Shown here piece by piece: positions 1 through 9,617 of a stretch of 64,000 nucleotides of DNA. The notes below the pieces were generated by a model. The model worked only from the letters and a program-made list of their open reading frames with translations. It was not told where the DNA came from and ran no database searches. This stretch comes from Paenibacillus sp. DMB20 (GTDB lineage Bacteria; Bacillota; Bacilli; Paenibacillales; Paenibacillaceae), in contig NZ_LAZU01000021.1 in the NCBI RefSeq assembly GCF_000987955.1, positions 124,001 to 188,000 of the forward strand. Reading direction: 5' to 3'. Within the stretch, counting starts at the first letter, position 1. Each line of letters opens with the position of its first letter. Position numbers and translations under genes: made by a program.

Positions 1-1
1 T

Positions 2-793
2 TTTCAGGAAGCGTTGGAAGGAAAGAAGCGGGAGAAAAAATCCGCGGAGACATTGCCCAGCGCGGAGACGGGCGAGGATCCGGGTCGCACTGAAGTTGAT
101 GTGGAGGAGATGCAGGAGCGGACAGCCTCCCGATCCCGCGTTGCCGATCTCCCTCCAGTAACCGTGCGGATGACCTTCCGGCCATTGCTGCTTGCGGAAT
201 GGCGCCTGATGATGAAGAGCGCTTCGTTTGGTTGGTATATCGTCGCCGGCATCCTGGCGGTGCTTTGTCTTGCGATGCCCTCTACCGTCTCATCCCAATG
301 GATGATATGGCCTGCAACCTGGATATGGCCGCTGATGCTCTGGTCCGGAATCGGGAATCGGGAAACGCGCTTCCAGACACAGTTTCTTGTCGCTTCAAGT
401 CCGCATTTTCTTATCCGCCAGTTATCGGCCGTCTGGGTTGCCGGGATCTTGCTGACCTGCGCCACAGGATCCGGTATGCTCTTACGATTGATTCTTGAAG
501 GTGATATGGAACGGCTGGCCTATTGGATCTCCGCCGCCATCTTAATTCCGAGTTTGGCTCTTGCCTCAGGTGTGCTTACAAAGACAAATCGCACCTTCGA
601 GGTGTTTTACATGATCATCTGGTATTTGGGGCCGTTAAACAAGATGCCTGTTTTTGATTTCATGGGAACAAGATCAATCGAAGGAATGGGACTAAATGCT
701 TGGGCAATGTGTTCCATTTATATCGTAATAAGCATTGCATTCTTGTTCCTCGCTTATGTGTCGAGAAGCCGCCAAGCACGATCTTCCTGGTGA
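2..793 (+). CDS. multi-pass membrane protein, 5' partial
   Basis: The reading frame is open from the first bases of the window, so the gene starts upstream; the TTG at 14 is only the first possible internal start. About 65 charged, soluble residues (many E, R, K) precede roughly six hydrophobic segments, beginning near the text FGWYIVAGILAVLCLAM and ending with a segment near AMCSIYIVISIAFLFLAYV. The layout looks like the C-terminal half of an ABC-2 type permease or similar transport-linked membrane protein, but no diagnostic motif is visible and I do not assign a family. The next gene, a small membrane protein, begins 59 bases downstream in the same direction and may be co-transcribed. Confidence 0.6.
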   Translation, partial: FQEALEGKKREKKSAETLPSAETGEDPGRTEVDVEEMQERTASRSRVADLPPVTVRMTFRPLLLAEWRLMMKSASFGWYIVAGILAVLCLAMPSTVSSQWMIWPATWIWPLMLWSGIGNRETRFQTQFLVASSPHFLIRQLSAVWVAGILLTCATGSGMLLRLILEGDMERLAYWISAAILIPSLALASGVLTKTNRTFEVFYMIIWYLGPLNKMPVFDFMGTRSIEGMGLNAWAMCSIYIVISIAFLFLAYVSRSRQARSSW

Positions 794-852
794 CGGCAGG
801 ATGCTGAATGAATTGAATGACCATGAGTCATAGTGGGAATGGAGGATACTAA

Positions 853-1080
853 ATGCTAAAATCTTTTGGAAGAACGATGATGACTTTTGGTTTCATCGGA
901 TTAGGCGTGGGGGTGCTACTATTCATCCTTACGCAGGTAGGAGTAGAGATTCCGGTTGTTATCGGTACAACCTCTTATGAAGGCATGGCTGCTTCTCTCT
1001 TTTTGCTGATTGGTTCGCCGATCGTGCTGCTCGTCATCGGTTTGATCGTTTCGCTGTTCAACTTGGGCGGCAAAAAATAA
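853..1080 (+). CDS. small two-helix membrane protein
   Basis: This 75-residue protein has two clear hydrophobic helices (about residues 10-28 and 47-70) separated by a short polar loop, and ends in a positive GGKK tail. GGAGG sits seven bases before the ATG, which supports the start. I do not recognise a family. It follows the upstream membrane protein closely and is followed by a strong terminator, so it is probably the last gene of that transcript. Function unknown. Confidence 0.65.
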   Translation: MLKSFGRTMMTFGFIGLGVGVLLFILTQVGVEIPVVIGTTSYEGMAASLFLLIGSPIVLLVIGLIVSLFNLGGKK

Positions 1081-1117
1081 ATGAGTCCACGTGTCCCAAT
1101 GTATCAAAACTGATCTA

Positions 1118-1149
1118 AGCTCAAGCGGCGACAACGCTTGGGCTTTTTT
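1118..1149 (+). terminator. rho-independent terminator
   Basis: A GCTCAAGCG / CGCTTGGGC stem with a 7-base loop is followed by six T. It closes the 853-1080 transcript. Confidence 0.85.
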
Positions 1150-1196
1150 AGATATAAAAAAGTATAAGCTTCGAAAGACGCGACTTCCTTACATCG
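1150..1196 (+). repeat. dispersed intergenic repeat, copy 1
   Basis: The text starting AGATATAAAAAAGTATAAGC, followed by TTCGAAAGACGC, recurs almost unchanged at 49487-49520 (AGATATAAGAAGGTGTAAGC, then TTCGAAAGACGC). Related but more divergent copies lie at about 28329 and 33710. Each copy directly follows a terminator T-run. Probably a short non-coding interspersed element. Confidence 0.5.
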
Positions 1197-1303
1197 CAAG
1201 GACCGATGAACCTCCCGATAGGAACCATCTGCGATATTTTGTGTGAAAACCGCGTTTTTATCGTAAAATACGATTATGAATATGAAGGAAAAAGGAGCAG
1301 GTC

Positions 1304-2046
1304 ATGCACAATTATAAATTAACCATTCAATATGACGGCGGCCGCTATAAGGGCTGGCAGCGTCTTGGAAATAGCGAAAATACGATTCAAGGCAAAATCG
1401 AAAAGGCCATATCGGTACTGGTGGGACAACCCGTCGAGATCATTGGGTCTAGCCGAACGGATGCGGGGGTCCATGCCCTGGCCCAAGTGGCCAATTTCAA
1501 GATCGGCGAACCCTTGCCCGAATCCAAAATCAAAAATTTTCTCAATCATTATCTCCCGCCGGATATCAGCATTACGGAAGTTGCGGCCGTGGACGAGCGT
1601 TTTCACGCCCGTTATCACGCAAAGGATAAAACGTATGTGTACAAGATTTGGAACGAAACGCACAGCCATCCCTTCATGAGAAACTACAGCATGCATGTCC
1701 AGAAAAAAACTGGATATCGGGCGAATGAAAGAAGCATGCGGATATTTTGTGGGCGAACACGATTTTGCGGTTTATTCCAATGCCAAGTCCAAGAAAAAGG
1801 ATACGGTACGCCATATTTATAATTTGGATGTGGAAGAGACCGAAGGCTTTATCCAGTTCCGGGTATGCGGCAGCGGATTTCTGTATAACATGGTCCGCAA
1901 GATGGTCGGTACGCTGATCGAGATCGGGTTAGGCGAAAAAAGAACCGGAAGACATTCCGGCCATCCTTCGCTCCAAAGAGCGGCTGCAAACCGGCGGCAT
2001 GGCGGATGCGTGCGGACTTTATTTGGAAAAGATCAATTTTAATTAA
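1304..2046 (+). CDS. truA: tRNA pseudouridine synthase A (TruA family), frame interrupted twice
   Basis: TruA converts U38-U40 of tRNA anticodon arms to pseudouridine. The N-terminal block YDGGRYKGWQ and the catalytic RTDAGVHA block (Asp is the nucleophile) are intact, as is the C-terminal block FLYNMVRKMVGTLIEIG. The frame is broken at an A7 run (1703-1709) and at an A6 run (1936-1941); deleting one A from each gives one continuous protein of about 246 residues, the usual TruA length, ending near GGMADACGLYLEKINFN. The start ATG follows AAGGAGCAGGTC. It is away from the rpl/ecf/truA ribosomal cluster where Firmicutes keep their main truA, so it may be a second copy. The breaks look like sequence errors, but a real pseudogene of a redundant paralogue is possible. 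Confidence 0.8.
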
Positions 2047-2375
2047 TCTCCCAGACGTCTTTTCTTTCGCGGATGGGCTTTATGGATAATGAAGATATTC
2101 TTTGGGAAAATTCAACTATAATTATTTTGGGATTTGTATCTACTAGGAAATAGAGAGTAAAATGGAATTATCTTTCTTTGAAGGGAGTGAGCGGCATGAA
2201 ACGCCGGACTAGTACGCTAAACGTTGATATTAAGGTGGTCCTTAACTGAATATGGCGGCAGACGGACAGGTCTGCCACTCTTTAGGGATATAACTGCTCA
2301 GCTTTCCTTTAAAAAAAGAGGGTTTATTTGTGTATGCTTTTTTCACCTTTTACCCCTCCAAATAAGGATTAAGTA

Positions 2376-2404
2376 GACCGCAGACGTAGCCTGCGGTCTT
2401 TTTT
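2376..2404 (+). terminator. terminator or attenuator ahead of the RsgA-type gene
   Basis: GACCGCAG / CTGCGGTC stem with a 7-base loop, then TTTTTT. It lies only 37 bases before the rsgA-like start, so it may end the truA transcript or attenuate rsgA. The 330 bases before it (2047-2375) hold smaller hairpins (for example TTAAGGTGGTCCTTAA) but no gene I can support. Confidence 0.8.
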
Positions 2405-2440
2405 GCGCGCAAAAATGGCTTAATGGAGGTAGATATAGCA

Positions 2441-3508
2441 ATGAGATCTTTGCATTCCATAGGCTGGGATTCATTCTTTCTTGAACAGATGGAACGATCT
2501 AAACATAAAAATCACATCCCGGCAAAGGTTGTATCGCAGTATAACAATCTGTACCACCTTGTTTCGGAACAAGGCGATTTCGCGGCGAAGGTAACAGGAA
2601 AATTTCGATTTAATGCAAAACATCTTGGAGATTATCCCGTAGTTGGAGATTTTGTGCTGATGGAACACATCAAGGAGTCTGACCACGCCTTGGTTCATGA
2701 GGTTCTGCCCAGAAAAAATTATTTCTCCAGAAAAGCCCCGATATCCGGGGGGAGAAAGATGAAGAACGGCGTGATTGAAGGCGGTATTACCGAGGAGCAG
2801 GTAATCGTATCCAACCTTGATACCGTATTTATTGTGTGTGGGTTGGACGGGAATTTTAACGTATCGAGAATTGAACGATATTTGACCCTTGCCAGGCATC
2901 AAAAGCTGGAAACCGTTATTCTGCTAAACAAAATAGACTTGTGCGACAACACCGAAGCGTATTTGGCTCAAGTCAATGATATCGCTGGAGATTCACTGGT
3001 TTATCCAATAAGTGCCGCCAACAATATGGGGCTTGATCCGATTTTGAATTACATGACGGAAGGTAAGACGATTGTATTTCTCGGGTCGTCGGGCGTAGGG
3101 AAATCAACCTTGCTGAATTCCCTACTTGAACAGGAAGTACAGACGACCAATCATACCAGCGATTATTCCGGAAAAGGCAAACATACCACAACCCATAGAC
3201 AGTTATTTTTTCATCCCTCGGGATGCATGATCGTCGATACGCCGGGGATGAAAGAACTGCAATTGTGGGCAGAGGATGATGATCTGGATTCGGTATTTAC
3301 GGATATCGCGGATATGGCGGCGCAATGTAAATTCTCGAACTGCACTCACGGTACCGAGCCGGGCTGCGCTATTCGATCAGCTATTGATGGCGGAGTTATA
3401 TCGCGGGAGCGCTATGAACGCTATCTAACTCAGTTCAAGGAACTAAGCCGGCTGAAGGAAAAGAAAAAGGAATATATCCGGAAGTATAACAAGAGAATCA
3501 AATATTGA
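2441..3508 (+). CDS. rsgA: ribosome small-subunit-dependent GTPase A (RsgA/YjeQ family)
   Basis: A circularly permuted GTPase that assists late 30S maturation. Visible blocks in order: an OB-fold-like N-terminus, NKID (G4) near residue 165, SAAN (G5), GSSGVGKSTLLN (G1/P-loop) near 215, DTPGM (G3) near 270, and a C-terminal Cys/His zinc knuckle (CKFSNCTHGTEPGC). The permuted order G4-G5-G1-G3 is diagnostic. The ATG at 2441 is preferred because GGAGGT lies ten bases upstream; the earlier in-frame ATG at 2423 overlaps that ribosome site. It carries an unusual long N-terminus (SIGWDSFFLEQM) typical of the second RsgA paralogue in Bacillales, so the cell may have another copy in the prpC-prkC locus. 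Confidence 0.88.
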   Translation: MRSLHSIGWDSFFLEQMERSKHKNHIPAKVVSQYNNLYHLVSEQGDFAAKVTGKFRFNAKHLGDYPVVGDFVLMEHIKESDHALVHEVLPRKNYFSRKAPISGGRKMKNGVIEGGITEEQVIVSNLDTVFIVCGLDGNFNVSRIERYLTLARHQKLETVILLNKIDLCDNTEAYLAQVNDIAGDSLVYPISAANNMGLDPILNYMTEGKTIVFLGSSGVGKSTLLNSLLEQEVQTTNHTSDYSGKGKHTTTHRQLFFHPSGCMIVDTPGMKELQLWAEDDDLDSVFTDIADMAAQCKFSNCTHGTEPGCAIRSAIDGGVISRERYERYLTQFKELSRLKEKKKEYIRKYNKRIKY

Positions 3509-3540
3509 ACGAAATATGATAAAAGAGGAGCTGTTGCTTT

Positions 3541-4524
3541 GTGTTGAAGTTAAAATATCTTTTTAATAATGAGGACCTGGCGGAAATGATTTTGCAAAAT
3601 TGGAATTACGATGAAGCCTCGTTGAAGCTGTTTGAGTATTATCGAATCTCATCAAATGCCATTTACCCGTTTCGATATGAGGGTGAGACCCGACTATTGC
3701 GATTTGCTCCGAAGACAGAGAAGCTGAAATCAAACATTTTGGCAGAGCTGGATTTTATCGCATACTTACGCGACAACCGCTATGGGGTTTTGGAATCGGC
3801 TGCATCCAAGCATGGCGCGGAGCTTGTAGAGGCAGAGACTCCATGGGGGGAGTACTATGCATCGGTATTTAAACGCGTCTCCGGCGTGCAGATCAGCGAT
3901 ACCGACTTTAGCGACGCTATTCTGTTCAGCTATGGAAAAGCTCTGGGAAGGCTCCATCAATTGTCCAGCCAATATACGCCCGGTCGATTCAAAAGATGGT
4001 CGCACAGTGATGTTTTGGATTGGATGCAGGAAGTATTAATGGATTTTCCGGAGAAATCGGCGGCATTAAGAGAAGTCAACTTATTACGGGATTATTTCGC
4101 TTCGATTCCTAAGTCGCCAAATCATTATGGACTGGTTCACTATGATTTTGAATACGATAATGTGTTCTACGACGATGAATCCAAGTCATGCAACGTCATT
4201 GATTTTGATGATGCCATGTACCACTGGTATGCGATGGATATCGAACAAGCGCTTCATAGTTTGCAGGATTGCATTCCGTCTGAAATTTTTAATCAGAAGA
4301 AACAATGTTTTATGGACGGGTATGTCACCGAATATGGTATCCCGAGCGATCTGGAGGAGATTTTGCCGGCATGCAGGCGCTTTGCTAATTTATATGGGTA
4401 TGTTCGGACTCTGAGGTCCATCGCGGAGAAATGGGATCATGAGCCTGAATGGCTGACCGATTTGAGAGAGGAATTGGAAGAGGGGTTAGAGGAAGAATCC
4501 ATTGATTTCGGCAAGGAACTCTAG
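3541..4524 (+). CDS. APH-family phosphotransferase (ChoK/HSK2-like kinase)
   Basis: Protein-kinase-like phosphotransferase of about 327 residues. The catalytic loop HYDFEYDN (HxDxxxxN) lies near residue 200 and the metal-binding VIDFDD near 220, the two blocks that define the APH/choline-kinase/homoserine-kinase II superfamily. The N-terminal ATP lobe reads YPFRYEGETRLLRFAP. The substrate cannot be told: close relatives are annotated as homoserine kinase type II or aminoglycoside phosphotransferases, but nothing here argues for drug resistance. The start is GTG at 3541 with GAGGAG about 11 bases upstream. It sits 32 bases after the RsgA gene and probably shares its transcript. Confidence 0.8.
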   Translation: MLKLKYLFNNEDLAEMILQNWNYDEASLKLFEYYRISSNAIYPFRYEGETRLLRFAPKTEKLKSNILAELDFIAYLRDNRYGVLESAASKHGAELVEAETPWGEYYASVFKRVSGVQISDTDFSDAILFSYGKALGRLHQLSSQYTPGRFKRWSHSDVLDWMQEVLMDFPEKSAALREVNLLRDYFASIPKSPNHYGLVHYDFEYDNVFYDDESKSCNVIDFDDAMYHWYAMDIEQALHSLQDCIPSEIFNQKKQCFMDGYVTEYGIPSDLEEILPACRRFANLYGYVRTLRSIAEKWDHEPEWLTDLREELEEGLEEESIDFGKEL

Positions 4525-4536
4525 TAAAAGGAATGA

Positions 4537-4567
4537 GAACGCCTCCTGTGAAAGGGAGGCGTTCTTT
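4537..4567. terminator. bidirectional terminator
   Basis: GAACGCCTCC / GGGAGGCGTTC stem followed by TTT on the plus strand. It lies between the kinase gene and the convergent lipoprotein gene and can serve both. Confidence 0.8.
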
Positions 4568-4572
4568 AAGTT

Positions 4573-4888
4573 TCACCAACTAAAATTTAATGTTCCGGTT
4601 GCTTTTGTCCCTTTGAATTGAAGAACAAGTTCATTCGTTTCCTCGAGGTTCAGGTCGATGGATTCCTCGTTGTTACCTGATGTAATGTTCTTGTCGAAAT
4701 ATACAGTCCCTGCATCATCCTCCAGTTGTGCACTGACGGTTCCTTTATATAAAAGAAGTAAATGTACAAGAAACAGTCCCGTTTAGCTTGCCGTCCTGAT
4801 TATTACTTACTTTAGTGCAGTCCATATTATTATCGTTGGATGCACTTGCACAGCCTGAAAAAAGAAGTACTACCGCGGCCAGAATCAT
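4573..4888 (-). CDS. small lipoprotein, frame interrupted once
   Basis: Read on the minus strand, an ATG at 4888 preceded by AGAGG gives MILAAVVLLFSGCASAS, a lipoprotein signal with lipobox FSGC. The mature part continues to a stop after about 35 residues. Removing one T near 4760 opens a single frame through KGTVSAQLEDDAGTVYFD and ESIDLNLEETNELVLQFKG to a stop at 4573, about 105 residues in all. The tail resembles the beta-rich, charged ends of small secreted Bacillales lipoproteins. An earlier ATG at 4915 is possible but its GGAGGG is too close. No function can be assigned. Confidence 0.6.
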
Positions 4889-5091
4889 TTTTTGAAACCT
4901 CTTCACTAACTGCATTCCCTCCAAACTTCCCCAATTGGTAAATGGGTAAATATTCTTGATTGTATCACTATTTTCCTAAGCGAATTAGATCGTTTTTTTT
5001 GCATCCTCTCTCTTACTCTTTCTCCCTCCACAGAGTGGTGGTTTTTGCCTGCTATTTTTTACAAATATCTTCTATTAATTTGATGTAAAAC

Positions 5092-5127
5092 GGTATAATC
5101 TACCAATTTAATTTGGTATAATATACC
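5092..5127 (+). promoter_or_regulatory. paired 13-bp near-palindromes overlapping candidate -10 boxes
   Basis: GGTATAATCTACC (5092-5104) and GGTATAATATACC (5115-5127) are two copies of one element, 23 bp apart, about two helical turns. The second is a perfect palindrome around a central A. Both contain TATAAT, so a bound repressor would cover the promoter of the nucleotidase gene that starts 38 bases further on. The regulator is unknown. Confidence 0.5.
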
Positions 5128-5164
5128 ACGGCAATCACCAAATCATAGGAGGGCTAATCACGTT

Positions 5165-8100
5165 ATGGGATGGAATTCACGTTGGAATAAGCCTTTTTCT
5201 TCCCTGCTGGCGACGGCATTGATCTCTGTGCAGGTCTTGGGGGGATCACTGCTGGGCACAGGCACTGTAGAGGCTGCCGAAGAAGCGGTTCCCGCTCCTG
5301 CGAAGCCGACCATCGATCTCCGGTTGATGAGCACGACGGATGTACACACCAATGTGACCGGCTGGGATTATTTCAAAAACGCGCAGTCGGGCGTCGTCGG
5401 TCTTGACCGGACGGCAACGCTGGTCAAGCAAGCGAGAGAAGAGCAAGCTAACAACCTCTTGCTGGACAACGGGGATCTGATTCAGGGAACTCCGCTGGGT
5501 ACTTACATCGCAAAGGAATCCGGATTTATGGCGTCGGATGATCTTCATCCGATGATCGCCGCCATGAACCTCATGAAATACGATGCGGCGACCTATGGCA
5601 ATCATGAATTTAACTATGGTTTGGAATTTTTGGATCGAACGGTCCATGGCAACACCAGCAACAAAGAAAATACCGACGCTAATTTTCCATACGTGAATGC
5701 AAATATTTATAAAGCCGACAACGACGGTAATCCCGATAATGACGTCAACGCATTTACGCCGTATGTCATCATCGATAAGACCGTGACGGACAGTACTTAC
5801 CAGGAACAGACCATCAAGGTCGGCCTCATCGGTCTGGTTACTCCTCAAATCCTGGAGTGGGATAAGGCTCACCTGGAAGGCAAGGTGATCGCCAAGGATA
5901 TCGCCGAAACCGCGGCGAAGTTCGTGCCGGAGATGAAAAAGAAAGGTGCGCAGGTGGTTATAGCGATGGCGCATAGCGGGTTTGAAGCCCATACCATAAA
6001 GGGCCAAAAATCCGAGAATGACATCAATGAGCTGAGCAAGGTGCGGGATATCGATGCCATCACGTTCTCGCACACGCACAAGGTTTTCCCGACGAACGGC
6101 GATGATTCCAAGCTGGACAAATCGTTCAAAGATCCAGCTACGAACAAGCCGTACAACAACGCGGTTTCCGTTGTGGATAACGTGTACGGGCAGATCAACG
6201 GCACGCCTGCCGTTCAAGCCGGTTTTGGCGGCGGCCATCTGGGTCTGATCGACCTGAAGATCGTTCCGGACGACAACGGGAAATGGAAGGTCGATAAAGC
6301 AAATTCGAAGGCTTCGACCCGGTCCGCCAAAGACGTTCCGGGAGACACGGACGTGTTCGCCGCCGTGCAAGCCGCCCATGACGCCACCATCGCCTACACC
6401 GGACGGAAGCTGGGCGAGACCAAAGCTCCGATGAACAGCTATTTTGCGATGGTCCAGGACGATCCGACGGTTCAGGTGGTCACGGAAGCCCAGAAGTGGT
6501 ATGTCGAGAAGATTATCGCAGCCCAACTGCCGCAGTACAAGGATTTGCCGATCCTGAGCGTGGGCGCTCCGTTCAAAGCGGGGCGAAACGGTCCTGCAGA
6601 GTATACGAGCATTGCCGCCGGCGACCTTACGATCCGCAGCGCGAGCGATTTGTATCTTTACGACAATACGCTGAAAGCGATCAAGGTCAAGGGCTCTGTC
6701 ATTAAAGAATGGATTGAAATGAGCGCAGGCGCATTCAACACGATTGATCCCGCGAGCACGGCTCCGCAATCCTTGCTTAATACTTCTTTTCAAGTGTATA
6801 ACTTTGACGTGATCGACGGCATCGAATATACAATCGATGTGACGAAAGAAGCCAAATACGACGAGACCGGAAAGCTCAAGAACGCAAGCTCCAGCCGCGT
6901 GAAGGAAGTGACCTACAAGGGTCAGCCGCTGAATCCGGACATGGATTTCATCGTGGTCACCAATAACTACCGCGCGAGCGGCGGCGGGAATTTCCCGGGC
7001 GTGAAAGAGTCCGTGATGGTATTGGATTCCCAGGAGGAAAACCGCCAGGTATTGATGGATTATATCGCCGAAAAGAAGATCATCGACCCGACGGCCGACC
7101 GGAATTGGTCCCTCGCGCCTATCGCCGGCAATGTTAACGTCACCTTCACCTCGGCGCCCGAGGCGGCGGACGTGCTGCCGAACCATATATCCTATACCGG
7201 CGAGCAAGATGCCAAGGGCTTCGGCATCTTCAAATTGAATTTATCCGGAAATCCTTCGGGCGACGTCGAAGTCCACCTGCTGGGAATCAACGACTTCCAC
7301 GGTCAGCTTGATACGGTGTCCACCGTCAACAATAAGCCTGCCGGAACGGCGGCCATTCTGGCTACCTATCTGAAACAAGCTAAGGCCAAACACAAGCACT
7401 CCCTGCTTTTCCATAACGGAGATTCCGTGGGCGCATCCGCTCCTGTGTCCTCCATGGAAAGAGATAAGCCGACGCTGGAGTGGATGAACATGATGGGCTT
7501 TGATGTGGGCTCCCTGGGCAACCACGAGTTTGATCAGGGCGTGAAGGCCCTGATGGCACAGCTTAACGGGGGAGTCGATCCCGTAAACGATAAAATCATC
7601 CATGATAAAATGAAATTTCCATACGTCAACGCCAATGCCGTGGACGCCAAAACCGGCAAACCGATTATCGAGCCGTACGTGATCAAGGAAGTAGGCGGGG
7701 TGAAGATCGGATTCATCGGTCTTGTCACAAAGTCTACGCCAAGCAAGGTAGCTCCTTCCGGCATTGCAGGCGTGCGGTTCCTGACGCCGCAGGAAGAAGT
7801 CGAAGCGGTTGAGCGCTATGCCAAGGAACTTCAGAAACAAGGCGTGGAGACAATCATCGTGCTTGCGCATGATCCGGCCACGACCAAGAACGATGCAACG
7901 ACCGGAGAAGCGGCCGATCTGGCCAATGCGCTTCCCGCGAATTCTCCGGTGGACGTGATCGTTGCCGGCGACAATCACGCGCTGGCCAATGGAGAAGTAA
8001 ACGGCAAGCTGATCGTTCAGGCTTATTCCTATGGAACGGCATTTGAGGACATCAAGCTGATGATTGATCCCGTGACCGGCGACGTGAAGAGCAAATCGGC

Positions 8101-9538
8101 CGAAGTCATCACAACGTTCCATGAAGGCGTGACGCCTGACGCGGATACCGTGGCTCTGGTTAAACATTATCTGGATAAACATCCTGAGCTGACCAAGCCT
8201 ATCGGGACGACAGACGGCTCCATTACCCGGACGGATGCTTATAATAACGAATCCGCGCTTGGCAACCTGATTGCTGACGCGATGCGCAGCGCCGACTTTG
8301 GCGATGGCAAAGGTCCGGCGGACTTCGCCTTCATGAACCCGGGCGGAATCCGCGCCGATCTTCCAAAAGGAGAAGTGACTTTCGGAGATCTGGCCAAAAT
8401 CCAGCCGTTCGGCAACACGCTGGTGAAGCTCACGCTGACCGGCGAACAGATCAAGACGCTGCTGCAGCAGCAGTGGAACGTGAAACCGGATGGAAAAACG
8501 GACACCAAAACCTTGCAAATTTCAGGTTTGAAGTATACGGCAAACATGTATCTTCCGGTAAAGGAGCGTGTTGCAAGCCTTACGCGCACAGACGGCACGC
8601 CGATCAAGCCGACGCAAACGTATACGGTGGTTGTCAATAATTTCATGGCAGCCGGCGGGGATAATTACAAAGTGCTGACGGAAGCCAGCTCTTCCGTACC
8701 TGGACCGATTGATTTGGACGTATTCTACGATTACATCAAGAATACGTTTAAGGGCGGAATGATTAAAGCAGGCATCGAGGGTCGGATTGTCAACAAACTG
8801 AAGCCTGCGCCGACGCCTGGGCCAACGCCAGGACCGTCGCCGGATTACTCGTCCACGCCGACGCCTGCACCGGCTCCAACCCCGGCACCTTCAGGCAAAC
8901 CGGCTCAAGAGCCAGTTCCAACGTCTCCGTCCAAGCCGGCGGTTCCAAATGTTCCGCAGACTCCGGCACCGACACCTGTTGTAGAATTCAAAGATTTGGG
9001 AAAAGCAGCCTGGGCACAATCAAGCATTCAAAGCTTGGCAGCCCAGGGAATTATTAAAGGGATAGACCGGAATAACTTCGCTCCGACGAAGCCTATCACC
9101 CGCGCCGAATTTGTTGCGCTGCTGGTACGAGCCTTGAAATTGTCGGAAACTGCTGCATCTGCTGGCAAGTTCACTGACGTCAAAGCGGGTGCCTGGTATG
9201 CGGATGCCGTCAGCGCCGCCGTGAAAGCCGGAATCGTCAAGGGTGTCGGAAAGGGCAAGTTTGAACCGGGCCGCAAAATTACCCGGGAAGAAATGGCCGT
9301 CATGATGGCAAACGCTATGATAGCGATAGGTAAACTGCAGCCCGTGAGCAGCAGCGAACCGCTGCAGAAGTTTGCCGATAAGAGCCAAATTGCTCCGTAT
9401 GCCAAAACATCTGTGGCACAGTTGATCCAACAGGGAATAATCAGCGGCGTTCAGGCTGACCGATTCGCCCCGAAGGGCATAGCCAACCGGGCTCAGGCCG
9501 CGGTTATCATCTATCGCATGCTGCAACTGGCCTCCTGA
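5165..9538 (+). CDS. S-layer-anchored bifunctional cyclic-nucleotide phosphodiesterase / 5'-nucleotidase
   Basis: A 1457-residue secreted enzyme. Signal peptide about 1-38 (ending GTVEA). First metallophosphoesterase unit about 50-650: STTDVHTN, DNGDLIQGT, YGNHEFNYG and SHTHKV supply the metal ligands, followed by a 5'-nucleotidase C domain; this half resembles CpdB (2',3'-cyclic phosphodiesterase/3'-nucleotidase). Second unit about 700-1220: INDFHGQLDT, HNGDSVGA, LGNHEFDQG and GDNHA, then a second C domain with PGGIRADLPKG; this half resembles UshA/5'-nucleotidase. A Pro/Thr-rich linker (about 1222-1285) leads to three SLH domains that would bind pyruvylated wall polymer. The arrangement matches Bacillus YfkN, which is wall-bound by a sortase signal instead. 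It likely salvages extracellular nucleotides and phosphate. GGAGGG lies 11 bases before the ATG. Confidence 0.92.
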   Translation: MGWNSRWNKPFSSLLATALISVQVLGGSLLGTGTVEAAEEAVPAPAKPTIDLRLMSTTDVHTNVTGWDYFKNAQSGVVGLDRTATLVKQAREEQANNLLLDNGDLIQGTPLGTYIAKESGFMASDDLHPMIAAMNLMKYDAATYGNHEFNYGLEFLDRTVHGNTSNKENTDANFPYVNANIYKADNDGNPDNDVNAFTPYVIIDKTVTDSTYQEQTIKVGLIGLVTPQILEWDKAHLEGKVIAKDIAETAAKFVPEMKKKGAQVVIAMAHSGFEAHTIKGQKSENDINELSKVRDIDAITFSHTHKVFPTNGDDSKLDKSFKDPATNKPYNNAVSVVDNVYGQINGTPAVQAGFGGGHLGLIDLKIVPDDNGKWKVDKANSKASTRSAKDVPGDTDVFAAVQAAHDATIAYTGRKLGETKAPMNSYFAMVQDDPTVQVVTEAQKWYVEKIIAAQLPQYKDLPILSVGAPFKAGRNGPAEYTSIAAGDLTIRSASDLYLYDNTLKAIKVKGSVIKEWIEMSAGAFNTIDPASTAPQSLLNTSFQVYNFDVIDGIEYTIDVTKEAKYDETGKLKNASSSRVKEVTYKGQPLNPDMDFIVVTNNYRASGGGNFPGVKESVMVLDSQEENRQVLMDYIAEKKIIDPTADRNWSLAPIAGNVNVTFTSAPEAADVLPNHISYTGEQDAKGFGIFKLNLSGNPSGDVEVHLLGINDFHGQLDTVSTVNNKPAGTAAILATYLKQAKAKHKHSLLFHNGDSVGASAPVSSMERDKPTLEWMNMMGFDVGSLGNHEFDQGVKALMAQLNGGVDPVNDKIIHDKMKFPYVNANAVDAKTGKPIIEPYVIKEVGGVKIGFIGLVTKSTPSKVAPSGIAGVRFLTPQEEVEAVERYAKELQKQGVETIIVLAHDPATTKNDATTGEAADLANALPANSPVDVIVAGDNHALANGEVNGKLIVQAYSYGTAFEDIKLMIDPVTGDVKSKSAEVITTFHEGVTPDADTVALVKHYLDKHPELTKPIGTTDGSITRTDAYNNESALGNLIADAMRSADFGDGKGPADFAFMNPGGIRADLPKGEVTFGDLAKIQPFGNTLVKLTLTGEQIKTLLQQQWNVKPDGKTDTKTLQISGLKYTANMYLPVKERVASLTRTDGTPIKPTQTYTVVVNNFMAAGGDNYKVLTEASSSVPGPIDLDVFYDYIKNTFKGGMIKAGIEGRIVNKLKPAPTPGPTPGPSPDYSSTPTPAPAPTPAPSGKPAQEPVPTSPSKPAVPNVPQTPAPTPVVEFKDLGKAAWAQSSIQSLAAQGIIKGIDRNNFAPTKPITRAEFVALLVRALKLSETAASAGKFTDVKAGAWYADAVSAAVKAGIVKGVGKGKFEPGRKITREEMAVMMANAMIAIGKLQPVSSSEPLQKFADKSQIAPYAKTSVAQLIQQGIISGVQADRFAPKGIANRAQAAVIIYRMLQLAS

Positions 9539-9617
9539 TCTTTTCCTAAATGCAAGTCTTTTGAGAGCAGGGACAACCTCGGGTCCAGTGTGTAGCAGTA
9601 ATATATGAAGACAACGA

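Noticed and set aside
2170..2404. Possible T-box or other riboswitch upstream of the RsgA-type gene, because of AAGGTGGTCC and a terminator.
   Set aside because: The T-box core GGGTGGNACCGCG is absent and the GGTGG lies in a simple TTAAGG/CCTTAA hairpin. Only the terminator is kept.
3541..4524. Aminoglycoside resistance kinase.
   Set aside because: Only superfamily motifs are visible and the context (RsgA) does not support resistance, so the call is kept at phosphotransferase family.
5246..7207. A 653-codon minus-strand frame (and another at 7241-8518) opposite the nucleotidase.
   Set aside because: The plus strand encodes an unmistakable metallophosphoesterase; the antisense text has no recognisable protein features.
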